From an uncultured Bacteroidales bacterium (GTDB lineage: Bacteria; Bacteroidota; Bacteroidia; Bacteroidales; ML635J-15), in the NCBI GenBank assembly GCA_905234755.1, contig CAJOIT010000007.1, positions 64,050-128,049 on the forward strand: 64,000 nucleotides of DNA. Reading direction: 5' to 3'. The notes under the pieces were generated by a model. The model worked only from the letters and a program-made list of their open reading frames with translations, was not told the DNA's origin and ran no database searches. Of the stretch, positions 19,440 through 27,873 are shown in pieces (the stretch's first letter is position 1; each line of letters starts with the position of its first letter). A program made the translations under genes and the position numbers.

Positions 19440-20270
19440 TTATTTGTTATTCAATTCTTTAGGGCTAACGCACACAATCGGGACATTTGCCTTCTTGATT
19501 AGTTCGGTTGCCATGCTTCCGACAAAGAACTTCTGCAACTTGGTTTCCTGATGAGTCATTATTATTATTGCGCTTGCTTCAATATCATCGGCAAAGTCGT
19601 TTACGGCATTTGCCATCGATTCCACATGGGGCTCGGTTTTCAGAAGTCGAGTTTCACATTCAATTTGCAGTTTGTCGAATATGGCTTTTACTTCCGACAT
19701 TTTGCCTTCGAGTTGCTTTAGTGTTTCAGCATCGTGAGAGCCGGTAGCCGAAACAGCATAAACTTTTGCACCGTAAATTTTTGCAATCTTCACGGCAAGG
19801 TCGATTTTCTGTTTTGTCTCTTTTGTAAGGTCAACTGGAAGTACAATTCTATCGCAGCCAACCTTGTCGTAGCGACCAGCAAACACAACCATCGGACAAG
19901 AAATCTTGTCAATAAGTTTTAGTGTAATCGATCTGTTGTGGTCATTGCGGGCAGCATCGCTGCCCATGAATATGAAATCGGGCCTTATTTCTTTTTCAAC
20001 CTTTACAATCGTCTGGTTGACAGCACCATACTCTATCCTTGTATGCACTCTACGCCTTATGCTGTCATCGTAGTCATCAAGCAGGTTGAGAACCTGATTC
20101 TGAATCATATCAATTTCATAATCAAGGTTGTCGCGGTTGCTTTTCTGTGGTATGACATGAAGAAGATACACATCGCCCTTTGTCCTTTCGGCAAAGTTTA
20201 TGCTCTGCCTGTAGGCCAAATTAGCCCTGCTCGAAAAATTGGTTGGTACTAATATTACATTCTTTGCCAT
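19440..20270 (-). CDS. Tandem universal stress protein (UspA family)
   Basis: 276 residues containing two Usp domains (about 1-140 and 145-276). Each begins with a beta strand of the type ILVPTNFS or RIVLPVDLT and ends with a nucleotide-fold tail (ISCPMVVFAG, NVPIVCVSPKE). The usual G-x2-G-x9-G(S/T) ATP motif is degenerate in the second domain (THQETKLQKFFVGS), so ATP binding is doubtful. I chose the ATG at 20270 because it begins the conserved domain and lies downstream of a predicted promoter. It is the first gene of an apparent usp-SPFH unit, divergent from the nucleoside phosphorylase gene. Confidence 0.92.
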   Translation of the reverse strand: MAKNVILVPTNFSSRANLAYRQSINFAERTKGDVYLLHVIPQKSNRDNLDYEIDMIQNQVLNLLDDYDDSIRRRVHTRIEYGAVNQTIVKVEKEIRPDFIFMGSDAARNDHNRSITLKLIDKISCPMVVFAGRYDKVGCDRIVLPVDLTKETKQKIDLAVKIAKIYGAKVYAVSATGSHDAETLKQLEGKMSEVKAIFDKLQIECETRLLKTEPHVESMANAVNDFADDIEASAIIIMTHQETKLQKFFVGSMATELIKKANVPIVCVSPKELNNK

Positions 20271-20325
20271 ATAAAAAGAAAAGTTCCTTTTTGTTTCCTC
20301 AAAAATTATTACTTTTACATTTTCA

Positions 20326-20358
20326 CAAAAGTACAACTTTTTTCGGATATGAAACAAA
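20326..20358 (-). promoter_or_regulatory. Promoter of the universal stress gene
   Basis: On the minus strand, TTTG (355-358 in the 20.3-kb block) and TACTTTTG (20326-20333) are 21 nt apart, matching the Bacteroidota pattern. The -33 box overlaps the first codons of the divergent nucleoside phosphorylase gene. Confidence 0.6.
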
Positions 20359-21227
20359 TTGAAGCATCAGAATTAATAGTTAATGCCGATGGTAGCATTT
20401 TCCATCTTCACCTTTTGCCCGAACAGCTTGCCGATGATGTTGTTCTCGTTGGTGACCCCGGGCGTGTAGCATTGGTTTCCAAACATTTCGACAACATAGA
20501 GTGCAAAGTTCAGAACCGCGAGTTCATAACTCACACAGGCACATACAGAGGCAAGCGAATTTCGGTTCTGGCAACAGGAATCGGTACCGACAACATCGAC
20601 ATTGTTATGAATGAGCTTGATGCGCTTGCAAATATTGATCTGAAAAAGCGTGTTGTCAAAGATGAGCATCGCACTTTGAACCTGCTTCGCATAGGCACAT
20701 CGGGCGGCTTGCAGGAAGACATGGCTATTGGTACTTTCCTGCTCACTGAAACAGCAATTGGTTTTGATGGGCTTCTAAACTTCTATCGTCGTCGCGATGA
20801 GGCTTGCAACCTTGATATAGAAGAAAAATTCTTGAAGCACATGACATGGAATCCGCGTCTAGCTACACCGTATTTCGTTGATGGTTCCGACTTTTTCCTA
20901 AAGAAGTTTGGCAGTGAGTTCCGTCGTGGCATAACCATTTCGGCACCTGGCTTCTATGGTCCACAGGGTCGCGAGCTTCGTCTCGAAATCCAAGACCGCG
21001 AAATAAACGACAAGATTCGCAGTTTTCGCTATAATGGCCGTTGCATAACTAATTACGAAATGGAAAGTTCAGCGATTTTTGGCCTTTCCAAGCTCTTGGG
21101 ACACAACGCCGGTACGGTTTGCCTCATTATTGCCAACCGCTACGCAAAGCAGTTTGTGAAGGATGGCGCACCACTGATGGAAGATATGATTGAGAAGGTG
21201 TTGGAAGAATTGACAATAAACAATTGA
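20349..21227 (+). CDS. Nucleoside phosphorylase (uridine phosphorylase/PNP-I family)
   Basis: 292 residues. It cleaves nucleosides with phosphate to give a free base and (deoxy)ribose-1-phosphate for salvage. Family features are VLVGDPGRV near 32-40 (phosphate-binding region), THTGTYRGKRISVLATGIGTDN, LRIGTSGGL near 113-121 and the nucleoside-binding ITNYEMESSAIFGL near 237-250. MESSAIF is the typical MEx(S/A) ribose/base site. Uridine is the likeliest substrate, but the family cannot be resolved by eye. The last codons (TINN and stop) fall inside an intergenic-type repeat, suggesting that the 3' end was reshaped by a repeat insertion. Confidence 0.9.
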   Translation: MKQIEASELIVNADGSIFHLHLLPEQLADDVVLVGDPGRVALVSKHFDNIECKVQNREFITHTGTYRGKRISVLATGIGTDNIDIVMNELDALANIDLKKRVVKDEHRTLNLLRIGTSGGLQEDMAIGTFLLTETAIGFDGLLNFYRRRDEACNLDIEEKFLKHMTWNPRLATPYFVDGSDFFLKKFGSEFRRGITISAPGFYGPQGRELRLEIQDREINDKIRSFRYNGRCITNYEMESSAIFGLSKLLGHNAGTVCLIIANRYAKQFVKDGAPLMEDMIEKVLEELTINN

Positions 21228-21400
21228 CAATTGATAATGGGCTAAAAGGCTGAAAGCTTATCAGCGAGACAGCTAAACAGCCCGACAGCAAGACATTTGG
21301 CTGTTAGCCTGCAAGCCTGTTAGCCAAAAACTAAAAAAACTAGAAACCCAGAAACCCAGAAACGGCGCAGCCATTCAAACAGCGAAGCGTAAAACTGGCG
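21209..21400. repeat. Intergenic repeat mosaic after the nucleoside phosphorylase gene
   Basis: Contains ATTGACAATTGATAAT (shared with 16964-16993), then GGCTAAAAGGCT / AGCCTGTTAGCC inverted repeats with TTAGCCTGCAAGCC (shared with about 52901-52920). Tandem 'agaaaccc' and 'ggcgcagccattcaaac' stretches like those at 57.9 kb follow. No gene is seen here. Confidence 0.75.
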
Positions 21401-21407
21401 TCAGCCA

Positions 21408-22073
21408 CTAATATGTCCAAGAGTAATTGATAGTATCGCCTTGCTCGCAAATGTATTTTCTGCTTTTGTAATCCGAAGTCCCCTTACGCACAAGGTAACG
21501 ATTTATTGTTATTTCATCGCCAGCGACAATGTTGCAGACAAACTCCTCGTTTACATTGAGGCCAACAAACGAATAGTAATCTGACGAGCAACATTCTGAA
21601 CATAATGGATTTATACCGTCAACTTTAATTCTTGCGACATCGTTTTCGTCGCCTTGATATGCGCCGTATGCGTTGCGAACCTTGAATTTAATGTAGCCAG
21701 CCTTGGGAATTGTGAGATTTTTTTCATATTCGGCAGCAGTTTCTTCGGGCATGAAGTCGGTAATGTTTGAATGATAGCCATCCTTTGATAAACGGAGACT
21801 GTATTCGCCTGCTGCCACAGGTTCAAATTCCATGCTGTAGTTGCCTTCTGCATCGGTTGTGGTTGACATATATTTTTCGAAAGTGCCCGAAAAACTTCCC
21901 GAACTAATCTTTGTCAAGTACAAATCTACAGTCACATCGCTTACTGTCTCGCCAGTTGACATATCGGTAATTTTACCGTATATGTGGTTTTCTGCCTTTT
22001 TGCACGAGCTTGTGCCAATTGCAAATGCACTGAAAATCAAAGCGATGAAAAAAATATTTTTTATTATGTTCAT
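21408..22073 (-). CDS. Putative lipoprotein with carboxypeptidase-regulatory-like domain
   Basis: 221 residues. An N-terminal hydrophobic segment ends at Cys24 (GTSSC-KK), a relaxed Bacteroidota lipobox. It is followed by a carboxypeptidase-regulatory/transthyretin-like beta domain (about 30-110: IYGKITDMSTGETVSDVTV ... GEYSLRLSKDGY). The C-terminal half (about 125-221) has a CSECC cluster and is not recognised. I chose the ATG at 22073 because it gives the signal sequence; the longer upstream frame overlaps pepD antisense. It is divergent from pepD, with starts 64 nt apart. The function is unknown; a cell-envelope protein is likely. Confidence 0.8.
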   Translation of the reverse strand: MNIIKNIFFIALIFSAFAIGTSSCKKAENHIYGKITDMSTGETVSDVTVDLYLTKISSGSFSGTFEKYMSTTTDAEGNYSMEFEPVAAGEYSLRLSKDGYHSNITDFMPEETAAEYEKNLTIPKAGYIKFKVRNAYGAYQGDENDVARIKVDGINPLCSECCSSDYYSFVGLNVNEEFVCNIVAGDEITINRYLVRKGTSDYKSRKYICEQGDTINYSWTY

Positions 22074-22137
22074 TTTCTTTGCAGTTAGTCCGATAAGTAT
22101 TAATTTCGTTGTCAAAAATAACGAAAAAATTTTTTCT

Positions 22138-23595
22138 ATGGAAGTTTTAAGTAATCTTGAGCCAAAAAAAGTTTGGCAGTATTTTGAACAGATAACAAAA
22201 ATTCCGCGTCCCTCGAAAAAAGAGGAGAAAATGGTGGAATTCCTGATGAAGTTTGCAAAGGACAACAATCTCGAAGTTCGTCGCGACAAAGTTGGCAATG
22301 TAGTAATCCGCAAGCCTGCTACAAAGGGTATGGAAAACCGCAAGGCTGTAGTATTGCAGTCGCACATGGACATGGTATGTGAGAAGAACCGCGATGTAAA
22401 CATCGATTTCGACAACGAAGGCATAACTCCTTACATTGATGGCGAATGGGTGAAGGCTAAAGGTACTACCCTCGGTGCTGACGATGGTATCGGCTGTGCT
22501 GCCGAAATGGCAATCCTTACTGACGACAGCGTTGAACACGGTCCAATCGAGTGCTTGTTTACAATCGACGAGGAAACTGGTCTTACTGGTGCTTTTGCTC
22601 TTGAAGCAGGATTTTTCGATGGTGAAATCCTTCTCAACCTCGATTCAGAGGACGAAGGCGAAATGTTTATCGGTTGCGCCGGCGGTATCGACACTGTTGC
22701 CGATTTCGCATACAAGAAGGAAGCCGTTCCAGAACATCATGTTACTTACAAGTTCATTATCAACGGACTTGCTGGGGGACACAGCGGCGACGAAATCAAC
22801 AAGGGACTTGGCAACTCCAACAAGATAGCCAACCGTTTCTTGCAGAAAATCACAAGCAAGTACTTTGCTCGCCTTGCACATTTCGACGGTGGCAACAAGC
22901 GCAACGCCATTCCACGCGAAGCAGAATTCGTTTTCACCGTTAAGACCGACTTTGCCGAAGATGTAAGGAAGGAATTTGCTAAGTTCAAGGAAGACATTAT
23001 CAAGGAAATAAAGATAACCGAGCCTAACATCAACATGGAACTTCACGAAGAGGCTATGCCGGCTTTCGTAATTGACGAGGAAACTCAGCGCAACTTGGTT
23101 ATGGCAGTTTCGGCTTGTCCTCACGGAGTACACGCTTGGAGCCCAGCAATAAAGGGCTTGGTCGAGACATCAACCAACCTCGCTTCAGTCAAGTTCTTCG
23201 ATGACAAGATTCAGGTTACGACCAGCCAGCGCAGTTCGCTCGAATCGGGTAAGGAAGACATCAACACTATGGTTCGCAATGTGTTCCTGCTTGCTGGTGC
23301 AAAGGTTGAATCGGGCGACGGCTATCCCGGATGGGCACCGAATACCGATTCGGAAATCCTGAAGATTGTTGTTGCTTCGTACGAAAGGCTGTTTGGAAAG
23401 ACACCAGTTGTTCGTGCAATCCACGCAGGACTTGAGTGCGGTTTGTTCCTCGAGAAGTACCCGAACCTCGATATGGTTTCGTTCGGACCGACTTTGCGTG
23501 GTGTTCACTCACCTGACGAGAAGGTTGAAATCAAGACAGTTGACATGTGGTACAGACATCTGCTTGATGTACTGAAGAACATTCCTGTGAAATAG
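22138..23595 (+). CDS. pepD: Aminoacyl-histidine dipeptidase (M20 family)
   Basis: 485 residues, the usual length for PepD/carnosinase-type Xaa-His dipeptidases, which are cytosolic zinc enzymes of peptide turnover. Metal and catalytic motifs are present: SHMDM (H76, D78), GADDGIG (D115), EETG (E145, E146) and NLDSEDEG for the metal ligand and dimerisation region. The terminal VRAIHAGLECG provides the last ligand, His. I chose the ATG at 22138 (MEVLSNLEPKKVW) because sequence upstream in this frame runs antisense through the lipoprotein gene. Codons in the body are strongly C-ending (ttc, aac, gac, atc), which suggests high expression. Confidence 0.95.
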   Translation: MEVLSNLEPKKVWQYFEQITKIPRPSKKEEKMVEFLMKFAKDNNLEVRRDKVGNVVIRKPATKGMENRKAVVLQSHMDMVCEKNRDVNIDFDNEGITPYIDGEWVKAKGTTLGADDGIGCAAEMAILTDDSVEHGPIECLFTIDEETGLTGAFALEAGFFDGEILLNLDSEDEGEMFIGCAGGIDTVADFAYKKEAVPEHHVTYKFIINGLAGGHSGDEINKGLGNSNKIANRFLQKITSKYFARLAHFDGGNKRNAIPREAEFVFTVKTDFAEDVRKEFAKFKEDIIKEIKITEPNINMELHEEAMPAFVIDEETQRNLVMAVSACPHGVHAWSPAIKGLVETSTNLASVKFFDDKIQVTTSQRSSLESGKEDINTMVRNVFLLAGAKVESGDGYPGWAPNTDSEILKIVVASYERLFGKTPVVRAIHAGLECGLFLEKYPNLDMVSFGPTLRGVHSPDEKVEIKTVDMWYRHLLDVLKNIPVK

Positions 23596-23618
23596 ACATC
23601 ACTTAGTTAACTTGATAC

Positions 23619-23659
23619 AAAAAACCGAATGCATCATAACTGGCACATTCGGTTTTTTT
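23619..23659 (+). terminator. Rho-independent terminator of pepD
   Basis: AAAAAACCGAATG / CATTCGGTTTTTTT, a 13-bp stem with a 14-nt loop, lies 24 nt after the stop codon. Confidence 0.9.
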
Positions 23660-23717
23660 GTGAGCAAATATTCCATCCGTATTTTTATAAAAACTACATT
23701 GAAACAAAAACTTTTCA

Positions 23718-23725
23718 TATCTTTG
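23718..23725 (+). promoter_or_regulatory. -7 promoter box of the SPFH/stomatin gene
   Basis: TATCTTTG matches TAnnTTTG, 27 nt before the ATG at 23753. A TTG at 23699-23701 lies 16 nt upstream, somewhat short for a -33 box. Confidence 0.5.
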
Positions 23726-23752
23726 TCGAAAAATTTAAAAACTAAAAATATT

Positions 23753-24625
23753 ATGGAAATAGTAGGTAGTGTAATTGGTGTGGCCGTTGTGGTCATATTG
23801 TTTTTGGCTGGTTTTAAGGTTGTTCGTCCAACGCATAGGGCGCTGGTCGAAAGGCTTGGTAAGTATCATCATTTTGCAAATCCGGGTTTGCACTGGATTA
23901 TTCCTTTCATCGACCGTATTTATCGTGTGAATGTTACCGAGCAGATGGTGGATGCCGACCCTCAGGAAATCATCACAAACGATAACCTTAACGCAACAGT
24001 TGATGCACAGATTTATTTTCGCGTGCGCGAGGACGAGCAGAGCGTAAAGAATTCGCTTTACAATGTGTACAACTATCAGGTTCAGATTGTTAACCTTGCG
24101 CGTACAACTTTGCGTAATATTATAGGTACACTTACGCTGAAATCGGCAAATAGCGAGCGCGGTAGAATCAACACCGAACTTCATCAGATATTGTCGGAGG
24201 AAACCAACGACTGGGGTATTTCGATTGTGCGTGCCGAGTTGAAGCAAATCGATCCGCCACAGGATGTACAGGCAACAATGAACAAGGTCGTTAAGGCTGA
24301 AAACGAGAAGATTGCTGCAATCGACTATGCAACCGCTGCCGAAACCGAGGCTGATGGTGTTAAGCGTGCAAAGATTAAGGAAGCTGAAGGTTTCCGTCAG
24401 GCAAAGATTCTGAATGCAGAAGGCGAGGCAGAGGCCATTAGGTTAGTCAACGAGGCTGCAGAAAAGTATTTTATTGGCAACGCACAGATATTGAGGAAGA
24501 TAGAGGCTTTGGAGAACTCTCTGAAAAACAATGCCAAGATTGTTGTTCCATCGGATTCCGATTTAGTTAATGTAATAGGTGAGATGGCTGGTGTTTTGCC
24601 GTTGGAAAAGAAGAAAAAGGAATAA
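23753..24625 (+). CDS. Stomatin-like SPFH domain protein
   Basis: 290 residues. One N-terminal membrane segment (about 5-22) is followed by a stomatin/HflK-like SPFH domain (RPTHRALVERLGKY ... PGLHWIIPFIDRIYRVNVTEQMVD). The conserved helix ARTTLRNIIGTLTL near 120 and an alanine/glutamate-rich coiled region (AAETEADGVKRAKIKEAEGFRQAKILNAEGEAEA) come next. The C-terminus is lysine-rich. Stomatins assemble as membrane scaffolds, often with an NfeD partner protease, but no nfeD gene adjoins it here. I chose the ATG at 23753 because the upstream frame runs through the pepD terminator. Confidence 0.93.
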   Translation: MEIVGSVIGVAVVVILFLAGFKVVRPTHRALVERLGKYHHFANPGLHWIIPFIDRIYRVNVTEQMVDADPQEIITNDNLNATVDAQIYFRVREDEQSVKNSLYNVYNYQVQIVNLARTTLRNIIGTLTLKSANSERGRINTELHQILSEETNDWGISIVRAELKQIDPPQDVQATMNKVVKAENEKIAAIDYATAAETEADGVKRAKIKEAEGFRQAKILNAEGEAEAIRLVNEAAEKYFIGNAQILRKIEALENSLKNNAKIVVPSDSDLVNVIGEMAGVLPLEKKKKE

Positions 24626-24644
24626 ATAATATTAGTTCAAAAAT

Positions 24645-24675
24645 AAAGCCCGACATTTGCCGGGCTTTTGTTTTT
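24645..24675. terminator. Terminator between convergent genes
   Basis: AAAGCCCG / CGGGCTTT with an 8-nt loop and a T-rich tail. It lies between the stomatin-like gene and the convergent OmpA lipoprotein gene. Confidence 0.85.
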
Positions 24676-24689
24676 ATGTCATGGCGTTA

Positions 24690-25784
24690 CTATCTAGTAA
24701 GTTCGTAGAGAACATCCAATTTTGGAGTGAGGATGATTTCTGTCCTGCGGTTCTTAGCGCGGGCTTCTGCTGTCTTTGCATCATCAACTGGCAGGTAGCA
24801 GCTTCTTCCCGATGCGATTAGTCTTACAGGGTCAATCTTCGAGTTCGAGAGGATTATCTTTACGATTGAAGTTGCTCTCTTTGTACTCAAGTCCCAGTTG
24901 TCCTGGATGTTTCCGTTTCCGCTGTATGCGAGGTCGTCGGTGTGACCTTCGATTGTTATGTTAACATCCTGATTGTTTTCAAGCACACCGGCCAATTTCT
25001 TCAGAGCGTCCTGTCCCTTGGGGTCAACATCCCACTTTCCCGATTTGAAGAGCAGTTTTTCGTCAAGAGAAACATAAACCTTTCCTTCTTTCTGGGTTAC
25101 AGACAGACCTTTGCCTTCGAATCCCGACAAAGCTTCCGAAACCTTGCTCTTCAAAGCGTTCATTGCCGAATCCTTTGCATTCAGTATTGCTTGAAGTTCG
25201 GCTACCTTTGCGTTCTTTGAGTCGAGCTCGCTGTTCTTGTTGCTCAGTTCGCTGCGTTGCGATTCAAGAAGAGCGTTCTTTTCGTTAAGTTCCCTTTCCT
25301 TCTGCTCGTTGATTGTTTTCATGGCTTCGAGTTTTGCCTTTTCCTGCATCAAACTCGATTCTAGATTTCTAAGTTCATCTTCTTTAGCTTGCAGTTCATC
25401 GCGCGATTGTTGTAGCATAGCCATAGCCTTTTGCTGTTCGGCATCGGCACCAGCGCGAAGTTTTTCCTGGTTTTCGAGAAGTTGTTTGTACAGGTCGCTT
25501 ATTTTGTCGTACTGCAATGTAAGAATCCTATAAGAATTACTCTTAATGGCAGTGTCGGCAACAAGTGCGGCAATTTCGCGGTCTTTCTTGTTTATGGCTG
25601 CCCTAAGTTCATTATTCTCTGTGACTAGGTCTTCATTTTGCTTTTTTAACTCGGCCCTTTCGCGCTCGCAATTCTCTTTTTCTGCCTTTACATCTTCGAA
25701 TTGCCTTGATGGAACGCATGAGAACAACAGTCCCGATATTGCTGCAAGTAGCAGCATTGACTTTAGTAATGCATTGATTTTCAT
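24690..25784 (-). CDS. OmpA-family lipoprotein with long coiled coil
   Basis: 364 residues. A lipoprotein signal ends at the lipobox LFSC (Cys about 23). Residues about 30-225 form a highly charged heptad-like coiled coil rich in E, K and Q. Residues about 240-355 form an OmpA C-terminal peptidoglycan-binding domain (LLFKSGKWDVDPKGQDALKKL ... ITIEGHTDD ... NWDLSTKRATSIV ... RRTEIIL). It is likely an outer-membrane lipoprotein that reaches through the periplasm to peptidoglycan. An ATG at 25799 (five codons earlier) is an alternative start; 25784 gives the cleaner signal peptide. The gene is monocistronic. Confidence 0.92.
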   Translation of the reverse strand: MKINALLKSMLLLAAISGLLFSCVPSRQFEDVKAEKENCERERAELKKQNEDLVTENNELRAAINKKDREIAALVADTAIKSNSYRILTLQYDKISDLYKQLLENQEKLRAGADAEQQKAMAMLQQSRDELQAKEDELRNLESSLMQEKAKLEAMKTINEQKERELNEKNALLESQRSELSNKNSELDSKNAKVAELQAILNAKDSAMNALKSKVSEALSGFEGKGLSVTQKEGKVYVSLDEKLLFKSGKWDVDPKGQDALKKLAGVLENNQDVNITIEGHTDDLAYSGNGNIQDNWDLSTKRATSIVKIILSNSKIDPVRLIASGRSCYLPVDDAKTAEARAKNRRTEIILTPKLDVLYELTR

Positions 25785-25814
25785 AGTAGAAACATTCATG
25801 TTTAATATAATTTG

Positions 25815-25822
25815 CAAAAGTA
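25815..25822 (-). promoter_or_regulatory. -7 promoter box of the OmpA lipoprotein gene
   Basis: TACTTTTG on the minus strand matches TAnnTTTG and lies just upstream of both candidate ATGs (25799 and 25784). Confidence 0.5.
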
Positions 25823-25889
25823 TTATTCTTGTTTCGAATGGGGAATTCTTTGCCAATAAATTTATTTACAATTTTATGTTAATATTTGC

Positions 25890-25921
25890 TTGCGAGTGTA
25901 AGTTTATTTTTTGTAATTTTG
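25890..25921 (+). promoter_or_regulatory. Promoter of dxs
   Basis: TTG (25890-25892) and TAATTTTG (25914-25921) are 21 nt apart, a good Bacteroidota -33/-7 pair. The first ATG is at 25944. Confidence 0.6.
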
Positions 25922-25943
25922 TCGCTTCATTAAAATGGTGTAA

Positions 25944-27857
25944 ATGTACAACGGCATGTCGTATAAGTTTTTAGACGAAATAGACTCTCCTGCAGACTTG
26001 AAAAGGGTAAACCTTGTCGAACTGCCACAGGTGTGTGATGAGCTTAGAAGGTTCATCATCGAGTCTGAAGCCGTTAATCCTGCACATTTTGGAGCTAATC
26101 TTGGTGTTGTTGAACTTACAGTGGCTTTACATTATGTGTTCGATGTTCCCAATGACAACCTTATTTGGGATGTTGGACATCAGGCATACGGACATAAGAT
26201 TCTCACGGGTCGTCGCAAGGAATTTGCAACCAATAGAACATACGGAGGCATAAGCGGATTCCCGACTCCGGCCGAAAGCGAATACGACTGCTTCGGCGTG
26301 GGACATTCGTCGACAAGTATTTCGGCAGCGCTTGGTATGGCTGTGGCAGCAAAGATGCACGGAAGCAACGAAAGGACAATTGCCGTGATAGGCGATGGCG
26401 CTCTTTCGGGTGGAGAGGCATTTGAAGCGCTGAACAATGTTGCTGTTGATAATCCCAATTTGCTTATTATACTTAACGACAATAAGATTGCCATAGATGA
26501 AACCCCGGGTTCTCTTCGCGAATATCTAACAGATATTTCAACATCAAAGACTTATAATAAAGTGAAGGATGATGTTTGGCATTTTCTTGGCAAGGTAAAT
26601 AAGTTGGGTCCGGATGTACGCCATTTTACACAGCGAATCGACAATGCCATAAAGTCAATCGTGATGAGGCAGAGCAACATGTTCGAATCGATGAAGATTC
26701 GTTACTTCGGTCCTGTCGATGGTCACGATGTTGTTTCGCTAGTCAGATTGTTAAACGACTTGAAGAATATAAACGGTCCTTTGCTGTTGCATGTTATTAC
26801 ACAGAAGGGCAGGGGCTTCAAGCCGGCAGAGGAAAATCCGCGCGAATGGCATGCCGCTCCTGGAAAATTCGAGGTGGAGACAGGAAAAGTTATTTCTGTT
26901 GATGCCGACCCGAACAGTCCGCAGAAATTTCAGGACATATTCGGTGATGCAATAGTGAAGCTTGCTCGCGAAAACGAAAAGATTGTTGCAATATCGCCGG
27001 CAATGGTATCGGGTAGCGGACTGGTAAAAATGTTCGAGGAGTTCCCCGACAGGAGTTTCGATGTCGGCATATCCGAGCAGCATGCAGTGACTTTTGCTGC
27101 AGGCTTGGCAACAAAGGATATAATTCCGTATTGCTGTATATACAGCACATTTGCACAGCGTTCTTTCGACCAGATTGTACACGATGTAGCATTGCAGAAC
27201 CTTCATGTGGTTCTTTGCCTCGACAGGGCAGGACTTGTTGGAAAGGATGGCGCAACGCATCATGGTGCATTCGACATTTCATATCTTAGGTGCATACCGA
27301 ATCTTGTTATTTCGGCGCCATCGGATGAATACCAGTTGCGCAATCTGCTTTATACTGCACAGTTGGAGAAAAACAACTTCCCATTTGTAATTCGTTACCC
27401 GCGCGGAAAGTCGTTATATCCGAAGTCGGAAATCGAGTTCTCCGAAATGGAAATTGGCAAGGGCAAGCGCGTGCGCAAGGGCGATGACCTTGCAATAGTA
27501 AGCATTGGTACTGCCGGTCGCACAGCCATTAAGGTAGCCGACAGACTTCACGACGATGACAGCGTTACTGTTTCGGTTTACGATATGGTATTTGTGAAGC
27601 CGATGGACGAGAGTTTATTGCGCGAGGCATGCAAAACGCATAAGTACATAGTTACCATCGAGGATAATGTCTTGGCTGGCGGGTTTGGGAGCGAAGTGTT
27701 GGAATTCGTTTCCGATAACGATTACGATGTAAAGGTTAAACGCTTTGGTATTCCTGACAGTTTCGTAATGCACGGGACGCAGGAGGAACTTATTAGGGAA
27801 TGTGGCTACGATGCCGATTCCGTTTATGGTTGGATAAAAAAAAGGTTATTTTGTTAA
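25944..27857 (+). CDS. dxs: 1-deoxy-D-xylulose-5-phosphate synthase
   Basis: 637 residues. This thiamine-diphosphate enzyme condenses pyruvate and glyceraldehyde-3-phosphate in the first step of the MEP isoprenoid pathway. Visible features are GHQAYGHKILTGR, the TPP-binding GDGALSGGEAFEALNN...ILNDN motif near 150-185, YFGPVDGHD near 255, the transketolase pyrimidine domain (FDVGISEQHAVTFAAGLA) near 370, and HHGAFDISYLR near 435. The length is normal. An in-frame ATG at 25956 (MSYKFLDEI) could be the true start; 25944 is only 22 nt from the -7 box. Confidence 0.97.
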   Translation: MYNGMSYKFLDEIDSPADLKRVNLVELPQVCDELRRFIIESEAVNPAHFGANLGVVELTVALHYVFDVPNDNLIWDVGHQAYGHKILTGRRKEFATNRTYGGISGFPTPAESEYDCFGVGHSSTSISAALGMAVAAKMHGSNERTIAVIGDGALSGGEAFEALNNVAVDNPNLLIILNDNKIAIDETPGSLREYLTDISTSKTYNKVKDDVWHFLGKVNKLGPDVRHFTQRIDNAIKSIVMRQSNMFESMKIRYFGPVDGHDVVSLVRLLNDLKNINGPLLLHVITQKGRGFKPAEENPREWHAAPGKFEVETGKVISVDADPNSPQKFQDIFGDAIVKLARENEKIVAISPAMVSGSGLVKMFEEFPDRSFDVGISEQHAVTFAAGLATKDIIPYCCIYSTFAQRSFDQIVHDVALQNLHVVLCLDRAGLVGKDGATHHGAFDISYLRCIPNLVISAPSDEYQLRNLLYTAQLEKNNFPFVIRYPRGKSLYPKSEIEFSEMEIGKGKRVRKGDDLAIVSIGTAGRTAIKVADRLHDDDSVTVSVYDMVFVKPMDESLLREACKTHKYIVTIEDNVLAGGFGSEVLEFVSDNDYDVKVKRFGIPDSFVMHGTQEELIRECGYDADSVYGWIKKRLFC

Positions 27858-27873
27858 TTATATTTTATTTTAA

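Noticed and set aside
21841..22137. N-terminal extension of pepD
   Set aside because: It runs antisense through the lipoprotein gene; the conserved PepD sequence begins at the ATG at 22138.
22074..22424. N-terminal extension of the minus-strand lipoprotein
   Set aside because: It runs antisense through pepD and removes the signal sequence from the N-terminus.
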